Of a stretch of 64,000 nt of DNA, positions 62,870 to 64,000 are shown piece after piece. The notes below the pieces were generated by a model, which had not been told where the DNA came from, did no database searches, and was given only the letters and a program-made list of their open reading frames with translations. The position numbers were made by a program, and so were the translations under genes. Each line of letters opens with the position of its first letter. Within the stretch, counting starts at the first letter, position 1. The stretch comes from Sphingobacteriaceae bacterium (GTDB lineage Bacteria > Bacteroidota > Bacteroidia > Sphingobacteriales > Sphingobacteriaceae), in contig CAHJWG010000006.1 of the NCBI GenBank assembly GCA_903642215.1, positions 160,261-224,260 on the forward strand, read 5' to 3'.

Positions 62870-63913
62870 TTAATAAACACTTTTACCTTTAATCAGTAAA
62901 TCCTGTTTCTCGGCATTGCAAACTGCAAACGAAAAGCCCTTTTGTATCGCGTAAGCACCATATTCGCCTTTTTTATTTATGGCGAGAAAACCAACTTGCA
63001 ACGTCTTCGATAACTCCGGTTTCTTTTTGATAATGCGGTTAACGGCTTCCTTGCAGGCATCTTCCGGTTTGTAGCCTTGCCGCATTAATTCGACCACCAA
63101 AAAACTGCCTACATTACGGATCACTTCCTCGCCAACACCGGTTGAGGTTGCGCCGCCAACTTCATTATCCACAAATAAGCCGGCACCAATAATCGGACTA
63201 TCGCCTACCCGACCGTGCAGTTTCCAAGCCATGCCGCTGGTGGTGCAGGCACCGGAAATATTACCGGCTGCATCTAGCGCCAGCATGCCGATTGTGTCAT
63301 GATTATATTGGTTTCCAGGTAGTTTTTTGGGTGAATAAAGTTTATTTTCTGTGTTGATTTCCGGTTTATACTGAGCTGTTTTTAACCACTCTTTCCAGGC
63401 TTTTTCAGATTCGGCGGTGAGCAAAACCCGTTTTTTAAAACCATTCTCCACAGCAAACTGCGTAGCACCTTCGCCAACCAGCAGCACGTGCGGCGTTTTT
63501 TCCATCACCATGCGGGCAACAGAAATCGGGTGATCAACATATTCCATTGCTGCCACGCCGCCGCAGTTGCCTTTTTCGTCCATAATACAAGCGTCCAGCG
63601 TAACATGTCCATCACGATCGGGGTAACCGGCCGCACCAACGCTGTGGTTATTCGGGTCGGCTTCCGGAATTCTTACACCGGCTTCTACTGCATCCAGTGC
63701 GCGGCCGCCTTTGGAAAGGATTTTCCAGGCTTCCTGATTAGCCGGAATGCCGAAATCCCAGGTAGAAATAACAATGGGGAAATTTGCGGCTAATGCTTCT
63801 TTTACCATATTTTTTCCTGAAACTTTGGTACCCAGAATAAGTCCTGAAGCACCGATTGTGCCAGTTAATAAAAATTTACGCCGGTTGAGTAGGGAAATAG
63901 CTGACTTCATCAT
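62870..63913 (-). CDS. N4-(beta-N-acetylglucosaminyl)-L-asparaginase (glycosylasparaginase)
   Basis: This 347-aa Ntn-hydrolase has a twin-arginine-type signal (NRRKFLLTGTIGASG). The autocatalytic site is HDTIG, in which T207 becomes the N-terminal nucleophile of the beta chain. VEAGVRIPEADPNNHSVG near the start and GGATSTGVGEEVIR near the end are family hallmarks. It cleaves the GlcNAc-Asn bond after proteases free the glycosylated asparagine, the last step of N-glycan breakdown. This fits the mannosidase, fucosidase and hexosaminidase genes in the window although it lies apart from them. Bases 63914-64000 hold no other gene. Confidence 0.9.
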   Translation of the reverse strand: MMKSAISLLNRRKFLLTGTIGASGLILGTKVSGKNMVKEALAANFPIVISTWDFGIPANQEAWKILSKGGRALDAVEAGVRIPEADPNNHSVGAAGYPDRDGHVTLDACIMDEKGNCGGVAAMEYVDHPISVARMVMEKTPHVLLVGEGATQFAVENGFKKRVLLTAESEKAWKEWLKTAQYKPEINTENKLYSPKKLPGNQYNHDTIGMLALDAAGNISGACTTSGMAWKLHGRVGDSPIIGAGLFVDNEVGGATSTGVGEEVIRNVGSFLVVELMRQGYKPEDACKEAVNRIIKKKPELSKTLQVGFLAINKKGEYGAYAIQKGFSFAVCNAEKQDLLIKGKSVY

Positions 63914-64000
63914 TTATAAAATAGGTTGTGTTCTTAAAAGTATGATGGGTTAAATCAAGCAGCGTGGTAGCTGAGTTTATTGGTTGTGAAATCAAACAAA

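Noticed and set aside
333..63804. Iterated motif as a promoter element
   Set aside because: It does not match the Bacteroidota -33 TTG / -7 TAnnTTTG pattern, occurs in both orientations and often lies inside genes or after stop codons.
1..64000. tRNA or rRNA genes
   Set aside because: No cloverleaf or rRNA-like segment was recognised when reading intergenic regions on both strands; a covariance-model search would settle this.

Overview
The window looks like a chromosomal segment from a member of Bacteroidota, most likely Sphingobacteriaceae (Mucilaginibacter/Pedobacter type). The reasons are a SusC/SusD pair, FecA-like TonB receptor, three GH92 mannosidases, a long NagB carrying a PIG-L domain, an FG-GAP/ASPIC protein, almost no Shine-Dalgarno sites, and intergenic hairpin repeats of the GTCATTTCGACC and GGTCATCCCC types. 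No rRNA, tRNA, CRISPR array, IS element or phage gene was seen.

Layout. 1-241: end of a GH15-type enzyme. 673-2859: TonB receptor. 2920-7570 (minus): a D-amino-acid operon of GntP-type permease, RidA, a PIN toxin/antitoxin pair, a D-serine dehydratase/D-threonine aldolase-like enzyme and an M19 dipeptidase. 7704-8087: DUF2784 membrane protein. 8212-13159 (minus): a beta-glucan set (GH5, seven-haem cytochrome, GH30, GH16). 13357-19810: GreA-like protein, a small Pro/Glu-rich protein, a metallopeptidase/propeller/barrel protein and PBP1A. 19896-22520: GH92. 22701-26805 (plus): LD-carboxypeptidase, then SDR, AraC regulator and SDR, with two copies of a ~130-bp repeat around the SDR-AraC pair. 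27226-49055 (minus): a glycan-degradation block of two GH92, GHL10-like, CBM9-like, GH29, GH20, GH125, sugar MFS transporter, NagB-PIG-L, GH2, GH29 and a ROK regulator. 49526-61495 (plus, divergent from ROK): SusC, SusD, FG-GAP protein, PAP2 phosphatase, GH3. 61518-63913 (minus): glycosylasparaginase, CutC, and a PIN gene that appears frameshifted, with its partner.

How the genes fit together. Alpha-mannosidases (GH92, GH125), hexosaminidase (GH20), fucosidases (GH29), a beta-mannosidase-type GH2, glycosylasparaginase, a sugar symporter and NagB form a coherent route for taking apart fucosylated, mannose-rich N-glycans and using the GlcNAc. The ROK regulator and SusCD sit at the divergent control point.

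The most unusual signal is not a gene. A short asymmetric sequence with consensus near GATGCTTCTTTTATCGG, and a sister form GATGCTGTTTTTATCGG, recurs throughout the window on both strands. I counted by eye at least 24 exact copies of the core GCTTCTTTTA and 19 of GCTGTTTTTA, against roughly 0.1-0.2 expected for each. Copies lie in intergenic spacers, where some fill the whole gap between two genes, and inside genes in all reading frames. This is the candidate undescribed system: a highly iterated oligonucleotide comparable in behaviour to DNA-uptake, Chi or HIP-type sequences.
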